Source: Actinomycetota bacterium
Lineage (GTDB): Bacteria > Actinomycetota > Acidimicrobiia > Acidimicrobiales > MedAcidi-G1
Assembly: GCA_018673475.1 (NCBI GenBank)
Contig: JABHCN010000014.1
Coordinates: forward strand, 1 to 64,000
Length of the DNA: 64,000 nucleotides
Direction of reading: 5' to 3'
Position numbers and translations under genes: made by a program. Of this stretch, positions 51,043-63,214 are shown in pieces. Numbering within the stretch: the first letter of the stretch is position 1; every line of letters begins with the position of its first letter. A model generated the notes under the pieces. It was not told the origin of the DNA and made no database searches. It worked only from the letters and a program-made list of their open reading frames with translations.

Positions 51043-51046
<4 letters not shown>
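50222..51046 (-). CDS. coxM: FAD-binding medium subunit of a CO dehydrogenase/xanthine-dehydrogenase-family enzyme
   Basis: 274 residues. The FAD-binding landmarks are present: LLAGGHSLLPLMKYRLAAPS (pyrophosphate loop), ALTRHRDVEVSDLVIAEAGLL, and TLGGSLAHGDPASDLPATVIAL with the CO-dehydrogenase-type TLGGSLAHADP-like element. The C-terminal domain has FQKFNRRAQDWAIVGAA. It transfers electrons from the Fe-S subunit to FAD. The ATG at 51046 overlaps the coxS stop by 4 bp (ATGA). It is followed directly by coxD, with no large-subunit gene on either side. Confidence 0.9.
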
Positions 51047-51504
<458 letters not shown>

Positions 51505-51604
51505 CGGTGGTCTCCTCTCATCTCATCGTTCGGGTCCGTCGACCGCCCCAGAAACCGGTACGACGGTGTGCAACTCTAGCCCCGGTGCGCCCTCTGGTCG
51601 GCAT

Positions 51605-52399
51605 TCACGGAGCCAGCCTTGTAAGCGCCCTCAGCGCCGCAAGGCCACCGACCACGGTCATGGCGAGGAGCGCCACGAGCCCCGGCCAGGTCAGGTCCCA
51701 TGACATCTCGCCGACGAAACCCTGGCGGGACAGCCGCAGCACGTTCGTGAGCGGGTTCAGGCGTGCGGCGTCGTGGAGCCATCCGTCCAGGAAGTCGATG
51801 GGCACCTGCCCGATGGACAGGAACATGCTGGAGAACCCGATCACCTGGACGATCATCATCGAGCGCAGGGAGCGGAGGCGGTAGGCCACCGTCAGGCCCA
51901 TCAGGCAGAACACGACCGCCATTCCAGCCGTTGCCACGTACAGGCTCACGAGCCCAGGGACCCCACCGGGCAACTCCAGGCCGCCCAGGGCGGCCACGAG
52001 GAGGACACCGGTGGTCGGGATGAACGAACGCACCGCGCTGTAGCCGATTGTGCCGACGAGAATCGGAAGCCGGCTACCCGGGGTGAGGAGCAGTCGATCA
52101 AAGAAGCCGTTCTCGATGTCGTCGGCCGCCGACATTGCCCCGCCTACGCCGGCGAACACGGCACCCTGAAGCGCCGCGTACGGAGCCATCCAGTTGAAGA
52201 TGTTGGAGGTGCCGTAACCCTCAATTCGGGTCAGCGAGCTGAACGCCCCGGTGAAGCTGACCACGAAGAAGACCGGCATGACGACTGTCGGTATGAGCAG
52301 CACGGGGCGCGCCCGTAGACGCTGCATGCCCCGTACACATATTGCGAGGCTCACGTTCAACCCGTGGCCGGCGCCGGTGGCAACGGTTGCAGTGCTCAT
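51605..52399 (-). CDS. ABC-2 type exporter permease
   Basis: 264-residue membrane protein with six hydrophobic segments of the ABC-2/DrrB type. Features are RPVLLIPTVVMPVFFVVSF at the first helix and AADDIENGFFDRLLLTPGSRLPIL, the conserved cytoplasmic loop of drug-exporter permeases. The ATG at 52399 overlaps the stop of the upstream permease (ATGA); an upstream in-frame ATG at 52579 lies inside that gene and is rejected. It is the last gene of an ATPase-permease-permease operon. Substrate unknown. Confidence 0.87.
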   Translation of the reverse strand: MSTATVATGAGHGLNVSLAICVRGMQRLRARPVLLIPTVVMPVFFVVSFTGAFSSLTRIEGYGTSNIFNWMAPYAALQGAVFAGVGGAMSAADDIENGFFDRLLLTPGSRLPILVGTIGYSAVRSFIPTTGVLLVAALGGLELPGGVPGLVSLYVATAGMAVVFCLMGLTVAYRLRSLRSMMIVQVIGFSSMFLSIGQVPIDFLDGWLHDAARLNPLTNVLRLSRQGFVGEMSWDLTWPGLVALLAMTVVGGLAALRALTRLAP

Positions 52400-53196
52400 G
52401 GTGTCGCAAGCCTCCGGTTCAGCGCCATGACCGCAGCTGAAATCGTCACCGCCGCCAGGGCTGCCGGCAGGCCGAGGGCCTGGATGGCATCTGCCGAGGA
52501 CCAGCCGTTGATGACCAGCCGGCGGACGGGGTTGATGATCCACGAGAGCGGGTTGTTCTCGGCTACCACCTTGAACCATCCGGTCATGAGGTTTGTCGGG
52601 AAGAACGCCGAGCTCATGAATATGGAGACGAAGATGAGCGGGAACGTCGCACCGACCGCCTCCTGGGAACCGGTCCGAAACGCCATGACCTGTGCCAGGC
52701 CGCCTATGACGAGCACCAGCAGGGCCGCCACCACCACGAGCACGAGCATCGCAGCCGGACCGCCGGCCACCCTGGCACCAAACAAGAGGAACAGGGCCAG
52801 GATCACGATGGTCTTGACCGAGGCCACAACTGCTGCCCCGGCCAGACGCCCCAGGAGAATCGGCCAGCGGGCCACCGGCGATGCCAGAAGTCGGTCAAGG
52901 AAACCGTTCTCAATGTCGAGGGCCAGCTCGGAACCTGCTGCGGTGGCTCCGAACGAGACCGCCTGGACAATGCAGGCCGGAAGGATGAAGTCCAGGAACG
53001 AGTCGACCTCGGGGAACCCCGGCATGTCGAGGACCCGGCTGAACTGCTTGGTGTAGACCGCTGCCAGCAACAGCGGAAAGATGAGCCCCGGCATGACCGA
53101 GAGCAGTTGCCGCCTCTCGCCCACCACAGACCGACGTGTCAACTCCCATGTCTGGGAGCCGGCGGTCAGGACTCCCGACATTCCCGAGCCTGTCAC
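52396..53196 (-). CDS. ABC-2 type exporter permease
   Basis: 266 residues with six hydrophobic segments. The conserved loop here reads ALDIENGFLDRLLASPVARWPILLG, matching the loop of the partner permease, so the pair are diverged duplicates forming a heterodimer. FPLIFVSIFMSSAFFPTNLM and NPLSWIINPVRRLV are further ABC-2 landmarks. The GTG start overlaps the ATPase stop by 4 bp (GTGA); an ATG five codons later is an alternative. Confidence 0.88.
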   Translation of the reverse strand: MTGSGMSGVLTAGSQTWELTRRSVVGERRQLLSVMPGLIFPLLLAAVYTKQFSRVLDMPGFPEVDSFLDFILPACIVQAVSFGATAAGSELALDIENGFLDRLLASPVARWPILLGRLAGAAVVASVKTIVILALFLLFGARVAGGPAAMLVLVVVAALLVLVIGGLAQVMAFRTGSQEAVGATFPLIFVSIFMSSAFFPTNLMTGWFKVVAENNPLSWIINPVRRLVINGWSSADAIQALGLPAALAAVTISAAVMALNRRLATP

Positions 53197-54143
53197 TGCT
53201 CGTCTCCGGAGCCCTCCAGGCGACGTCCCGTGGCATGTGCAAAGACGTCGTCGAGGCTGGGAGCATCCAGCTCGAGGTGGATGACGGTCACCCCCGCTGT
53301 GTCCAGCGCCCGGACGACAGCGGCGACCTGGGCGGCACCCTCGGAAAGGCCGATGGCGACGCGTCCCTCCCTGGATGGCCGCTCCTCGCCGAAGCCCGTC
53401 ATGACGTCTCGGGTTGTCGCCACATGCTCCTGGTCGACCTCAACCCGGAGGGTCGGTGCACCCACGGTGGCCTTCAGTTCCGTGGGCGTTCCCTCGCGTA
53501 CAAGCCTGCCCTCGTCGATGATGGCGACCCGACCCGCCAACTGGTCGGCCTCCTCGAGGTACTGCGTGGTGAGGAAGACCGTTGTTCCCAAGTCTGTGTT
53601 GAGGCGCCTGACCTCTGCCCAGAGCGCCTGACGGCTGGTCGGGTCCAGCCCCGTGGTCGGCTCGTCGAGAAACAGGATCTGCGGTTCGTGCACGAGCGAG
53701 AGTGCAAGGTCGAGGCGTCTGCGCATCCCGCCTGAGTAGGTTCCGACCCGCCTGTCGACTGCCGCTGTCAGACCGACCCTCTCGAGCAGTTCGGGGCCAC
53801 GTCTGCGGATCACCGAGCGCGGTATTCCGTGCAGGACCGCCTGCAGTCGGATCAACTCGCTGCCCGTCATGAGCGGATCGATGGCGGCGTCCTGGAGGGC
53901 CACGCCGATCATCCTCCGGATGTCGCCGGCCTGGGTCCTGATATCGCAACCGCCGACCCTGGCCGAACCCGATGTGGGGTGGAGGAGGGTCGTCAACATC
54001 CTGACGACGGTGGACTTGCCGGCTCCGTTGGGGCCGAGGAATCCGAAGACCTCACCCTCATCGATACTCAGGTCCACGCCATCGACGGCAACGATGTCGC
54101 CGAAGTGCCTTACGAGGCCCGATGCCTCGATAACGACCGTCAT
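53193..54143 (-). CDS. ABC exporter ATPase (DrrA-like)
   Basis: 316 residues. Walker A is GPNGAGKST, the Q-loop is GVALQDAAIDPLMTG (a DrrA-type feature), the signature YSGGMRRRLDLAL, Walker B ILFLDEPTTGLDP and the switch region FLTTQYLEEADQLAGRVAII, where Gln-Tyr replaces the usual His, as is common in DrrA homologues. The C-terminal DUF4162-like tail ends ELDAPSLDDVFAHATGR. It drives the two ABC-2 permeases downstream. The family exports drugs, lipids or cell-envelope components; the substrate is unknown. Confidence 0.9.
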   Translation of the reverse strand: MTVVIEASGLVRHFGDIVAVDGVDLSIDEGEVFGFLGPNGAGKSTVVRMLTTLLHPTSGSARVGGCDIRTQAGDIRRMIGVALQDAAIDPLMTGSELIRLQAVLHGIPRSVIRRRGPELLERVGLTAAVDRRVGTYSGGMRRRLDLALSLVHEPQILFLDEPTTGLDPTSRQALWAEVRRLNTDLGTTVFLTTQYLEEADQLAGRVAIIDEGRLVREGTPTELKATVGAPTLRVEVDQEHVATTRDVMTGFGEERPSREGRVAIGLSEGAAQVAAVVRALDTAGVTVIHLELDAPSLDDVFAHATGRRLEGSGDEQ

Positions 54144-54302
54144 GCTCTCACCGCCGCGAATCCTCGTCTGCCTAGATCTGCCTTCATCGGTTCAGTCGGC
54201 GATGACCGCATGCCGCCGGTTACCTACGAAGTGGAACGTCGGTGACGCTAGCCCCGACACCTCCGAGGCCCCGAGTCCGGCCAGGACCGGACGGGTGCCA
54301 GG

Positions 54303-57362
<3,060 letters not shown>

Positions 57363-57368
57363 GACGGG

Positions 57369-58259
57369 TCAGGAACCCCCGCCGACGCCATCAGGGGATG
57401 CTGGCCCGGCGGGCGGTACGACCCGTCCGACAGCATTGTCCCACGTGCCGTACCGGGGGTCGACGGTGATGTCGCGGGTAAGCGTGGCCATGTGGAGAAT
57501 CACGCCCGGGAGGCGTTCGCCGAGGGTGTCGAACGGAGCGGGCTCGATTGCCCCCGGTTGGTCGATGCGGATCACATGGAACCCGAACTGGCTGGGAACC
57601 GGGCCGACGAGATCGTCGCCCTCGCTCAGGGCACCGAGTGCCGCCCGCTCATAGGTAGGTACGAAGGACCCGATCGGCGCACAACCCAACTCGCCGCCCC
57701 TGGCGGCCGAACCGGGGTCCTGGGAGAGTTCACCAGCCAGGTCGGCGAAGTCCTCGCCAGACCCGAGGCGATCCATCACCATCAGGGCCTCAACCTCGTC
57801 TGCAACCAGTATGTGGCTGGTGCACAGGTCGTGGCCGACAACCTCTGCGCCGGCCTCGTATGCGTCCCTGACGGAATCACCGCCGGCCACTACCAGGTCC
57901 AGGGCAGCCTGCCAGCGCATGAGCGTTGAGAGGGCCGGTGCCTCGGGGTCGAGTCCGGCAACGATCAGCCTGTCGCGTGCTGCATCAAGGTCGTCGGCGC
58001 CAGCCTCGAGACCGTGCTCGGCGAGCATGTCGACTACAGCCTCGTAGCGGACCATCTGGTCGAGCACCTCGACCACGCCGTCGGTGCTCATTGTGGCACC
58101 CACCGAATCGGGCCCGTAGCTGTCCTCGACCAGTTGGGTAAGGGCCGTGCGGTCGATGGTCGTGGCACCCACCTCGAGGGCAACATCGGAGGCGCCACAC
58201 GCTGCGGCGACCATTGCGGTCACGAGCAGCAGAGGGGTCAGGCGGGAAAAGAGCATCAC
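57369..58259 (-). CDS. PpiC/SurA-like peptidyl-prolyl isomerase lipoprotein
   Basis: 296 residues. A signal peptide ends in the lipobox VAAAC (Cys about residue 21), so the protein is an exported lipoprotein. A SurA_N-like helical part (DQMVRYEAVVDMLAEHGLEA) precedes a PpiC parvulin domain (~135-230): CTSHILVADEVEALMVMDRL, DFADLAGELSQDPGSAARGGELG and VPSQFGFHVIRID. It folds exported proteins. The GTG at 58259 overlaps the mfd stop and is followed at once by an ATG at 58256; either may be the start. Confidence 0.88.
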   Translation of the reverse strand: MMLFSRLTPLLLVTAMVAAACGASDVALEVGATTIDRTALTQLVEDSYGPDSVGATMSTDGVVEVLDQMVRYEAVVDMLAEHGLEAGADDLDAARDRLIVAGLDPEAPALSTLMRWQAALDLVVAGGDSVRDAYEAGAEVVGHDLCTSHILVADEVEALMVMDRLGSGEDFADLAGELSQDPGSAARGGELGCAPIGSFVPTYERAALGALSEGDDLVGPVPSQFGFHVIRIDQPGAIEPAPFDTLGERLPGVILHMATLTRDITVDPRYGTWDNAVGRVVPPAGPASPDGVGGGS

Positions 58260-61200
58260 GAGCCCGCAATAGTAGGGGACGCCCCGCCCGGTCCGACAGA
58301 CCCGGCCTCAACGGGAATGAGGTCCTCGATCATCGACATCAGGTCAGCCACCAGATCGTCGCCGTCGACCGGCAGGATCAGCTGCCTCGACCCCTCCTTG
58401 TAGATGGCATGCCGGTGAAGACGGGCCAGGCGTGTCTGGCGGCTCAGGGGCAGCACGACAGGTGAACAGCGGGCCACCCGTTCTGGCCCACCGAGGCCCG
58501 GGCCACGCCCCACCGTCACCTCGGTCAGTCCCCTCTCCACACACAGTGCCCGCAGACGGCCTACGGCTATGAGGGCCTCGGCTGCCGGCGGCAGGGGCCC
58601 GTAGCGGTCCTCCCACTCGGAGCGCACCGCGTCGACGTTGGCGGCGTCGGGGGTTGTTCCGGCGGCAGCCAACTTCCTGTAGGCCTCGAGACGCAGGTCG
58701 CTACGGAACACGTAGTCCTCGGGGAGGTGGGCGTCGACGGGAACCTCGACCCTGATCTCGGCTGGCACCTCGGGAACCCGGCCGGCCAGCTCGTCGACGG
58801 CCTCGGTGACCATCTGACAGTAGAGGTCGTAGCCGACGGCTGCCAGGTGGCCGCTCTGACCGGTCCCCAGCAGGTTGCCTGCACCCCTGATCTCGAGGTC
58901 ACGCATGGCAATACGGAATCCGGACCCCAGGTCGGTTGTCTCGCCGATGGTCCTGAGGCGTTCGTAGGCCTCCTCGCTGAGGGACTTGTCCGGCGGGGTG
59001 AACAGGTAGGCGTAGGCACGCTGCCCGGCCCGACCGACCCGGCCGCGCAACTGATGCATCTGCCCGAGGCCGAGCAGGTCTGCCCTGTCCACGACAAGGG
59101 TGTTCACGGTCGGCATGTCGATGCCGGATTCGATGATCGTGGTACAGACCAGCACGTCGTAACGACCCTCCCAGAAGTCCATCACGACGTTCTCGAGGCT
59201 CACCTCGTCCATCTGTCCGTGGGCGACCGCTACCCGGGCCTCAGGTACCAGCTCGCGGATGCCGCCGGCTATCTGGTCAATGTCGTAGACACGATTGTGG
59301 ACAAAGAAGACCTGGCCATCGCGTAGCAACTCGCGGCGGATGGCCTCGGCCACGGCTCTCTCGTCGTATCCGCCAACATATGTGAGTATCGGCTGCCGGT
59401 CGGCCGGTGGTGTGTTCATGAGGCTCAGGTCGCGGATACCGGTGAGCGACATCTCGAGCGTGCGTGGAATGGGCGTTGCCGTAAGTGTCAGCACGTCGAC
59501 GTCTGACCGGAGGGCCTTGATGCTCTCCTTGTGGCTGACACCGAAGTGCTGCTCCTCGTCGATCACCAACAGGCCCAGGTTCTTGAACACGATGTCGCCT
59601 GAGAGGAGCCGGTGGGTGCCGATCACCAAGTCGACAGAACCATCCGCCAGGCCCTCGGCGACACGCCTCGCCTCGGCCGGCGTCAGGAACCTGCTCAGAA
59701 CCTCGACCCTCACCGGGTACGGCGCATAGCGGTCCCGGAAGGTCTGGCCGTGCTGCTGGGCGAGCAGCGTGGTCGGTACGAGGATCGCCGCCTGACGGCC
59801 GTCCTGCACGGCCTTGAAGACCGCACGTACCGCAACCTCGGTCTTGCCGAATCCGACGTCGCCGCACACCAGGCGATCCATGGGCAGAGACCGTTCCATA
59901 TCGGCCTTGACATCCTCGATGGCTCCGAGCTGGTCGGCTGTCTCCTGGTAGGGGAAGGACTGCTCCAGCTCGCGCTGCCACGGGGTGTCAGCAGCAAAGG
60001 CGTGGCCGGCTGCGGCAACGCGCTGTTGGTACAGGAGAACCAGTTCCTGGGCGATCTCGGCTACCGCTGAACGCACCTTCGACTTTGCCTTCTGCCAGTC
60101 GGATCCACCCATCCGGCTGAGGCTCGGCTTCTCTCCGCCGGAATGTGGACGGATCACGTCGATCTGGTCGGTGGGCAGGTAGAGGCGGTCGTCGCCCCTG
60201 TACTCGAGTAGCAGGTAGTCGCGTTCGACACCGCCCAGGGTGCGGGTCACGAGGCCGGCGAACCTGGCGACACCATGGTGTTCGTGCACGACGTAGTCAC
60301 CGGGGGCCAGGTCCTCAAAGACGCGTACTGCTGCTGTGCGCCTGGGCTTCGTTCGACGGCGGGTCCGCCGCCGGCCAGTTATCTCGGCCTCGGTCACGAC
60401 CGCCAGCCCCGAGGATGGAAGAACGAAGCCCCGCTCGAGTGGTGCCACGACCAGATGGGCTCCACCCGCCCGGGGGTCGGTGCCGGAATCGGCCAATGCC
60501 ACCTCGATTCCGGACTCGAGGAGCCGCTGGCTGAGCCGGTCGACGCTCCCCTCTCCATCTGCGACAACAACTACCCGCATGCCATCAGCGAGGAGGTTTG
60601 CCAGGCGGCCTACGGCACCGCCGGAGTCGGCATCGACGGCACCGGGAACGACATGCCAGCCCGAGGCAGAGATGGTCTCGACCCCTGGACCCTCGGGGAC
60701 CGCATCGAGGGTCCACACGGGCGCATTCGTGTGCGCCAACAGCCGGTCCCATCCGGTATGGAGACGTGGAAAGTCGGCAACATCGGCACCCCATGTGACG
60801 GCAAGGGTGTCGGCCAGGGACTCCTCCTCAGCCTGCAGGTCTGCGATCCGGTCTCGCAGGCGCCTGGGCTCCAGCGCCACAACGAGGGCATCGTCGTCGA
60901 GCAGGTCGAAGAGGACCCTCTCGTCGCCGGAGAGCCACGGCAGCCACGACTCCATGCCATCAAAGAGCTCACCGCTGGACAGACGGTCCCACTGCTCGCG
61001 ACCCCACGGCTGCTCTCCCACCAACGCAGCAGCCCGCTCACGTACCTCGCCGTCGAGGATCAACTCCCTGCAGGGCAGGATCTCGACCTCGGCACGGGGA
61101 ATGGTCGCCAACTGGTCAGCGACGCCGAACTCGCAGAGCCGGTCGACCTCGTCACCCCAGAGGTCTATGCGTACCGGTGCCTCCGACGTGGATGGCCAGA

Positions 61201-61750
61201 CATCGACGATCGAACCCCTAACAGCCACCTCGCCACGGTGCTCCACCTGGTACTCACGTCGATAACCCGCAGCCACCAGGTCAGAAACGAGGAGTGTCTG
61301 GTCGACAACGTCACCCGGTCCAATCAAGACCGGCTCAACGTCGCCGGCCCCGGGCCCCAGGCGCTGCACCAGCGCCCTTCCCGATGCGACGACAACCTGT
61401 GGTCGATCGGCGAGGCCCGACAGCCGGTGGAGAACGTGCAGGCGACGCCCCATTGTCTCGACACCCGGGCTAACCCTTTCAAACGGCAGGGTCTCCCACG
61501 CCGGGAACATCTCCACATTGTCGTGGCCCAGGTAGAGACGCAGGTCGGCTGCCAGAAACTCCGCCTCAGTTCCGGTGGGAACGGCCACCACAAGGGGATT
61601 TCGCCCGGCCTGGCGTGCAACTGCGGCGAGCACAATCGCCCTCGCCGGTTCGGGAACCGCGAGGGTTGCGTGCCTTCTACCCAGCACCGACGCAAGGGCC
61701 GGCTCATCTGCCAGCAGGTCGGGAAGGCCGGTGAGGAACTGCCCGCTCAC
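58256..61750 (-). CDS. mfd: Transcription-repair coupling factor
   Basis: 1164 residues, the normal size. Mfd removes RNA polymerase stalled at DNA lesions and recruits UvrA. The N-terminal UvrB-like region has RGSIVDVWPSTSEAPVRIDLWGDEVD (quoted in part). The RNA-polymerase-interacting domain has GDYVVHEHHGVARFAGL. The translocase has Walker A GDVGFGKTEVAVRAVF, Walker B VIDEEQHFGVSHKE, TATPIPRTLEMSLTGIRDLS and VCTTIIESGIDMPTVNTL. The C-terminal TRCF domain follows. The GTG start at 61750 is 4 bp after pth. Confidence 0.97.
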   Translation of the reverse strand: MSGQFLTGLPDLLADEPALASVLGRRHATLAVPEPARAIVLAAVARQAGRNPLVVAVPTGTEAEFLAADLRLYLGHDNVEMFPAWETLPFERVSPGVETMGRRLHVLHRLSGLADRPQVVVASGRALVQRLGPGAGDVEPVLIGPGDVVDQTLLVSDLVAAGYRREYQVEHRGEVAVRGSIVDVWPSTSEAPVRIDLWGDEVDRLCEFGVADQLATIPRAEVEILPCRELILDGEVRERAAALVGEQPWGREQWDRLSSGELFDGMESWLPWLSGDERVLFDLLDDDALVVALEPRRLRDRIADLQAEEESLADTLAVTWGADVADFPRLHTGWDRLLAHTNAPVWTLDAVPEGPGVETISASGWHVVPGAVDADSGGAVGRLANLLADGMRVVVVADGEGSVDRLSQRLLESGIEVALADSGTDPRAGGAHLVVAPLERGFVLPSSGLAVVTEAEITGRRRTRRRTKPRRTAAVRVFEDLAPGDYVVHEHHGVARFAGLVTRTLGGVERDYLLLEYRGDDRLYLPTDQIDVIRPHSGGEKPSLSRMGGSDWQKAKSKVRSAVAEIAQELVLLYQQRVAAAGHAFAADTPWQRELEQSFPYQETADQLGAIEDVKADMERSLPMDRLVCGDVGFGKTEVAVRAVFKAVQDGRQAAILVPTTLLAQQHGQTFRDRYAPYPVRVEVLSRFLTPAEARRVAEGLADGSVDLVIGTHRLLSGDIVFKNLGLLVIDEEQHFGVSHKESIKALRSDVDVLTLTATPIPRTLEMSLTGIRDLSLMNTPPADRQPILTYVGGYDERAVAEAIRRELLRDGQVFFVHNRVYDIDQIAGGIRELVPEARVAVAHGQMDEVSLENVVMDFWEGRYDVLVCTTIIESGIDMPTVNTLVVDRADLLGLGQMHQLRGRVGRAGQRAYAYLFTPPDKSLSEEAYERLRTIGETTDLGSGFRIAMRDLEIRGAGNLLGTGQSGHLAAVGYDLYCQMVTEAVDELAGRVPEVPAEIRVEVPVDAHLPEDYVFRSDLRLEAYRKLAAAGTTPDAANVDAVRSEWEDRYGPLPPAAEALIAVGRLRALCVERGLTEVTVGRGPGLGGPERVARCSPVVLPLSRQTRLARLHRHAIYKEGSRQLILPVDGDDLVADLMSMIEDLIPVEAGSVGPGGASPTIAGS

Positions 61751-61754
61751 GGGG

Positions 61755-62375
61755 TCACGAACGAGAGTTGAAGCGGGACATGGCCTCGGCGACCCCCTCA
61801 GCCAGGATCACCTCGACAGCATCGGCGGCCTCCTGGGCCACGATCTCCAACTCGGTGGCTTCGGCGGCCCCTGGCCTGCGCAGCACGTGGTCTGCACCCG
61901 ACTGCCTGCCGGGGGGCTTGCCTACACCTATGCGAACCCGCAGATAGTCCTGGGTCTTGAGGTGTGCGGTGATCGACCGGAGTCCGTTGTGGCCCGCCAG
62001 ACCGCCTCCTGACTTAACCCTCAGCTCACCCACGGGAAGGTCCAGTTCGTCGTGGACAATCACGATCCTCGCCGGGTCGTCGATTCCGTGACGGTGGACC
62101 AGCTTGGCCACGGCCTGACCGGATTCGTTCATGAAGGTCTGAGGAACCGCAAGGGCCACCCGATCGCCTTCGATGCGGATTTCGGCCACACGGGCCAACT
62201 CCTTGGACTTGCGTAGCGGGGCGGAGTACCTCTGTGCCAGCAGCGCCACGGCCTCGGCGCCGGCGTTGTGGCGGGTGCCCTCGAACCTGGTCCCGGGGTT
62301 GCCCAGCCCAATGACCAGAAGCGACGCGGGCTCGCCACGCCTCTCCTGGCTGGTCCTTCCGGGCCGCCGGATCAT
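61755..62375 (-). CDS. pth: Peptidyl-tRNA hydrolase
   Basis: Recycles peptidyl-tRNA; 206 residues. IGLGNPGTRFEGTRHNAGAEAV carries the catalytic His, then PQTFMNESGQAV with the substrate-binding Asn, IVIVHDELDLPVGELRVKSGGGLAGHNGLRSI with the catalytic Asp, and RVRIGVGKPPG. All core residues are present. The first ~17 residues (Arg-rich) are an extension, and the true start may be nearer LLVIGLGNPG. It lies 15 bp after the ctc stop. Confidence 0.95.
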   Translation of the reverse strand: MIRRPGRTSQERRGEPASLLVIGLGNPGTRFEGTRHNAGAEAVALLAQRYSAPLRKSKELARVAEIRIEGDRVALAVPQTFMNESGQAVAKLVHRHGIDDPARIVIVHDELDLPVGELRVKSGGGLAGHNGLRSITAHLKTQDYLRVRIGVGKPPGRQSGADHVLRRPGAAEATELEIVAQEAADAVEVILAEGVAEAMSRFNSRS

Positions 62376-62390
62376 GCCCGGACCCGCAAC

Positions 62391-63092
62391 CTATTCGGAG
62401 TCGGTGTCGCCGCTGTCCTCGTCTGAGGCCTCGTCGGCGCCCGCCGCTGACTCGCCATCTTCGCCCTCGACACCAAACTCGGCAGCCAGAGCGGCCTCCT
62501 CGGCTGCCTCTTCGGCAGCCATTGCCTCGAGGGTGGAGCGGGTGATCATGCCGACCGCAACCGCTTCGTCGGGATCGACGTCGGTGGTGACACGGTCGGG
62601 GAGCACCAGATCGCCGACACGAACGGAGTCGCCAATGGTGAGGGCCGAAATGTCGACCTCGATCTCGGTGGGAATGTTGTCGGGAGCAGCGTTGATGCTG
62701 AGGGTGAACAGGTTCTGGTCGACCATGCCGTCGTTGTCGGTGACCTCCTTGGCCTCGCCGACCATGACGATCGACACGTCGACGGTGACATCCTGGTCGG
62801 GATCGATCCTGACAAAGTCCACGTGGAGCACGTCGCGGCGGACCGGATGACGCTGGATCTCCTTGACGATCGACATGTGGCGCTCGCCGCCCACCTCGAG
62901 GTGGATGATGGCGTTCAGGCCGGCCTCGGTGGTGATGGCCCTACGCAGCTCGGGCCAGTCGACGGAAACGGTAACCGGCTCCTGCTGGAGTCCGTAGAGG
63001 ACCGCCGGGATCTTGCCGGCCGTGCGACTACGCCGACTGGGTCGGGTACCGGTGCTTCGACCAGTTTCAGCTGTGAGAACAATCTCGTCCAT
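62391..63092 (-). CDS. rplY: Ribosomal protein bL25, long (Ctc) form
   Basis: 233 residues. The N-terminal ~95 form the L25 5S-rRNA-binding domain (RRSRTAGKIPAVLYGLQQEPVTVSVD in part). The TL5/Ctc C-terminal domain (~100-195) has RRDVLHVDFVRIDPDQDVTVDV and IPTEIEVDISALTIGDSVRVGDL. The last ~30 residues are an acidic, Ala/Glu/Ser/Asp-rich tail common in actinobacteria. AGGAAG precedes the ATG at 63092. The prs-ctc-pth order is conserved. Confidence 0.95.
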   Translation of the reverse strand: MDEIVLTAETGRSTGTRPSRRSRTAGKIPAVLYGLQQEPVTVSVDWPELRRAITTEAGLNAIIHLEVGGERHMSIVKEIQRHPVRRDVLHVDFVRIDPDQDVTVDVSIVMVGEAKEVTDNDGMVDQNLFTLSINAAPDNIPTEIEVDISALTIGDSVRVGDLVLPDRVTTDVDPDEAVAVGMITRSTLEAMAAEEAAEEAALAAEFGVEGEDGESAAGADEASDEDSGDTDSE

Positions 63093-63214
63093 TGGAACGC
63101 TTCCTGCAGAAGGGGGCTTGGGACCGGGAGGTCACCGGACCGACGGGCGAGTCTACCGGCGTCTGGGGCGAGGCGGACCTTGACGACACCGGACAGGCCC
63201 GGGGCCGGTCGGGC

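Noticed and set aside
60275-61771. Long open frame antisense to mfd (498 codons, plus strand)
   Set aside because: It lies wholly opposite the well-supported mfd. Its product is Gln/His/Arg-rich without domain features, and such antisense frames are expected in GC-rich genes.
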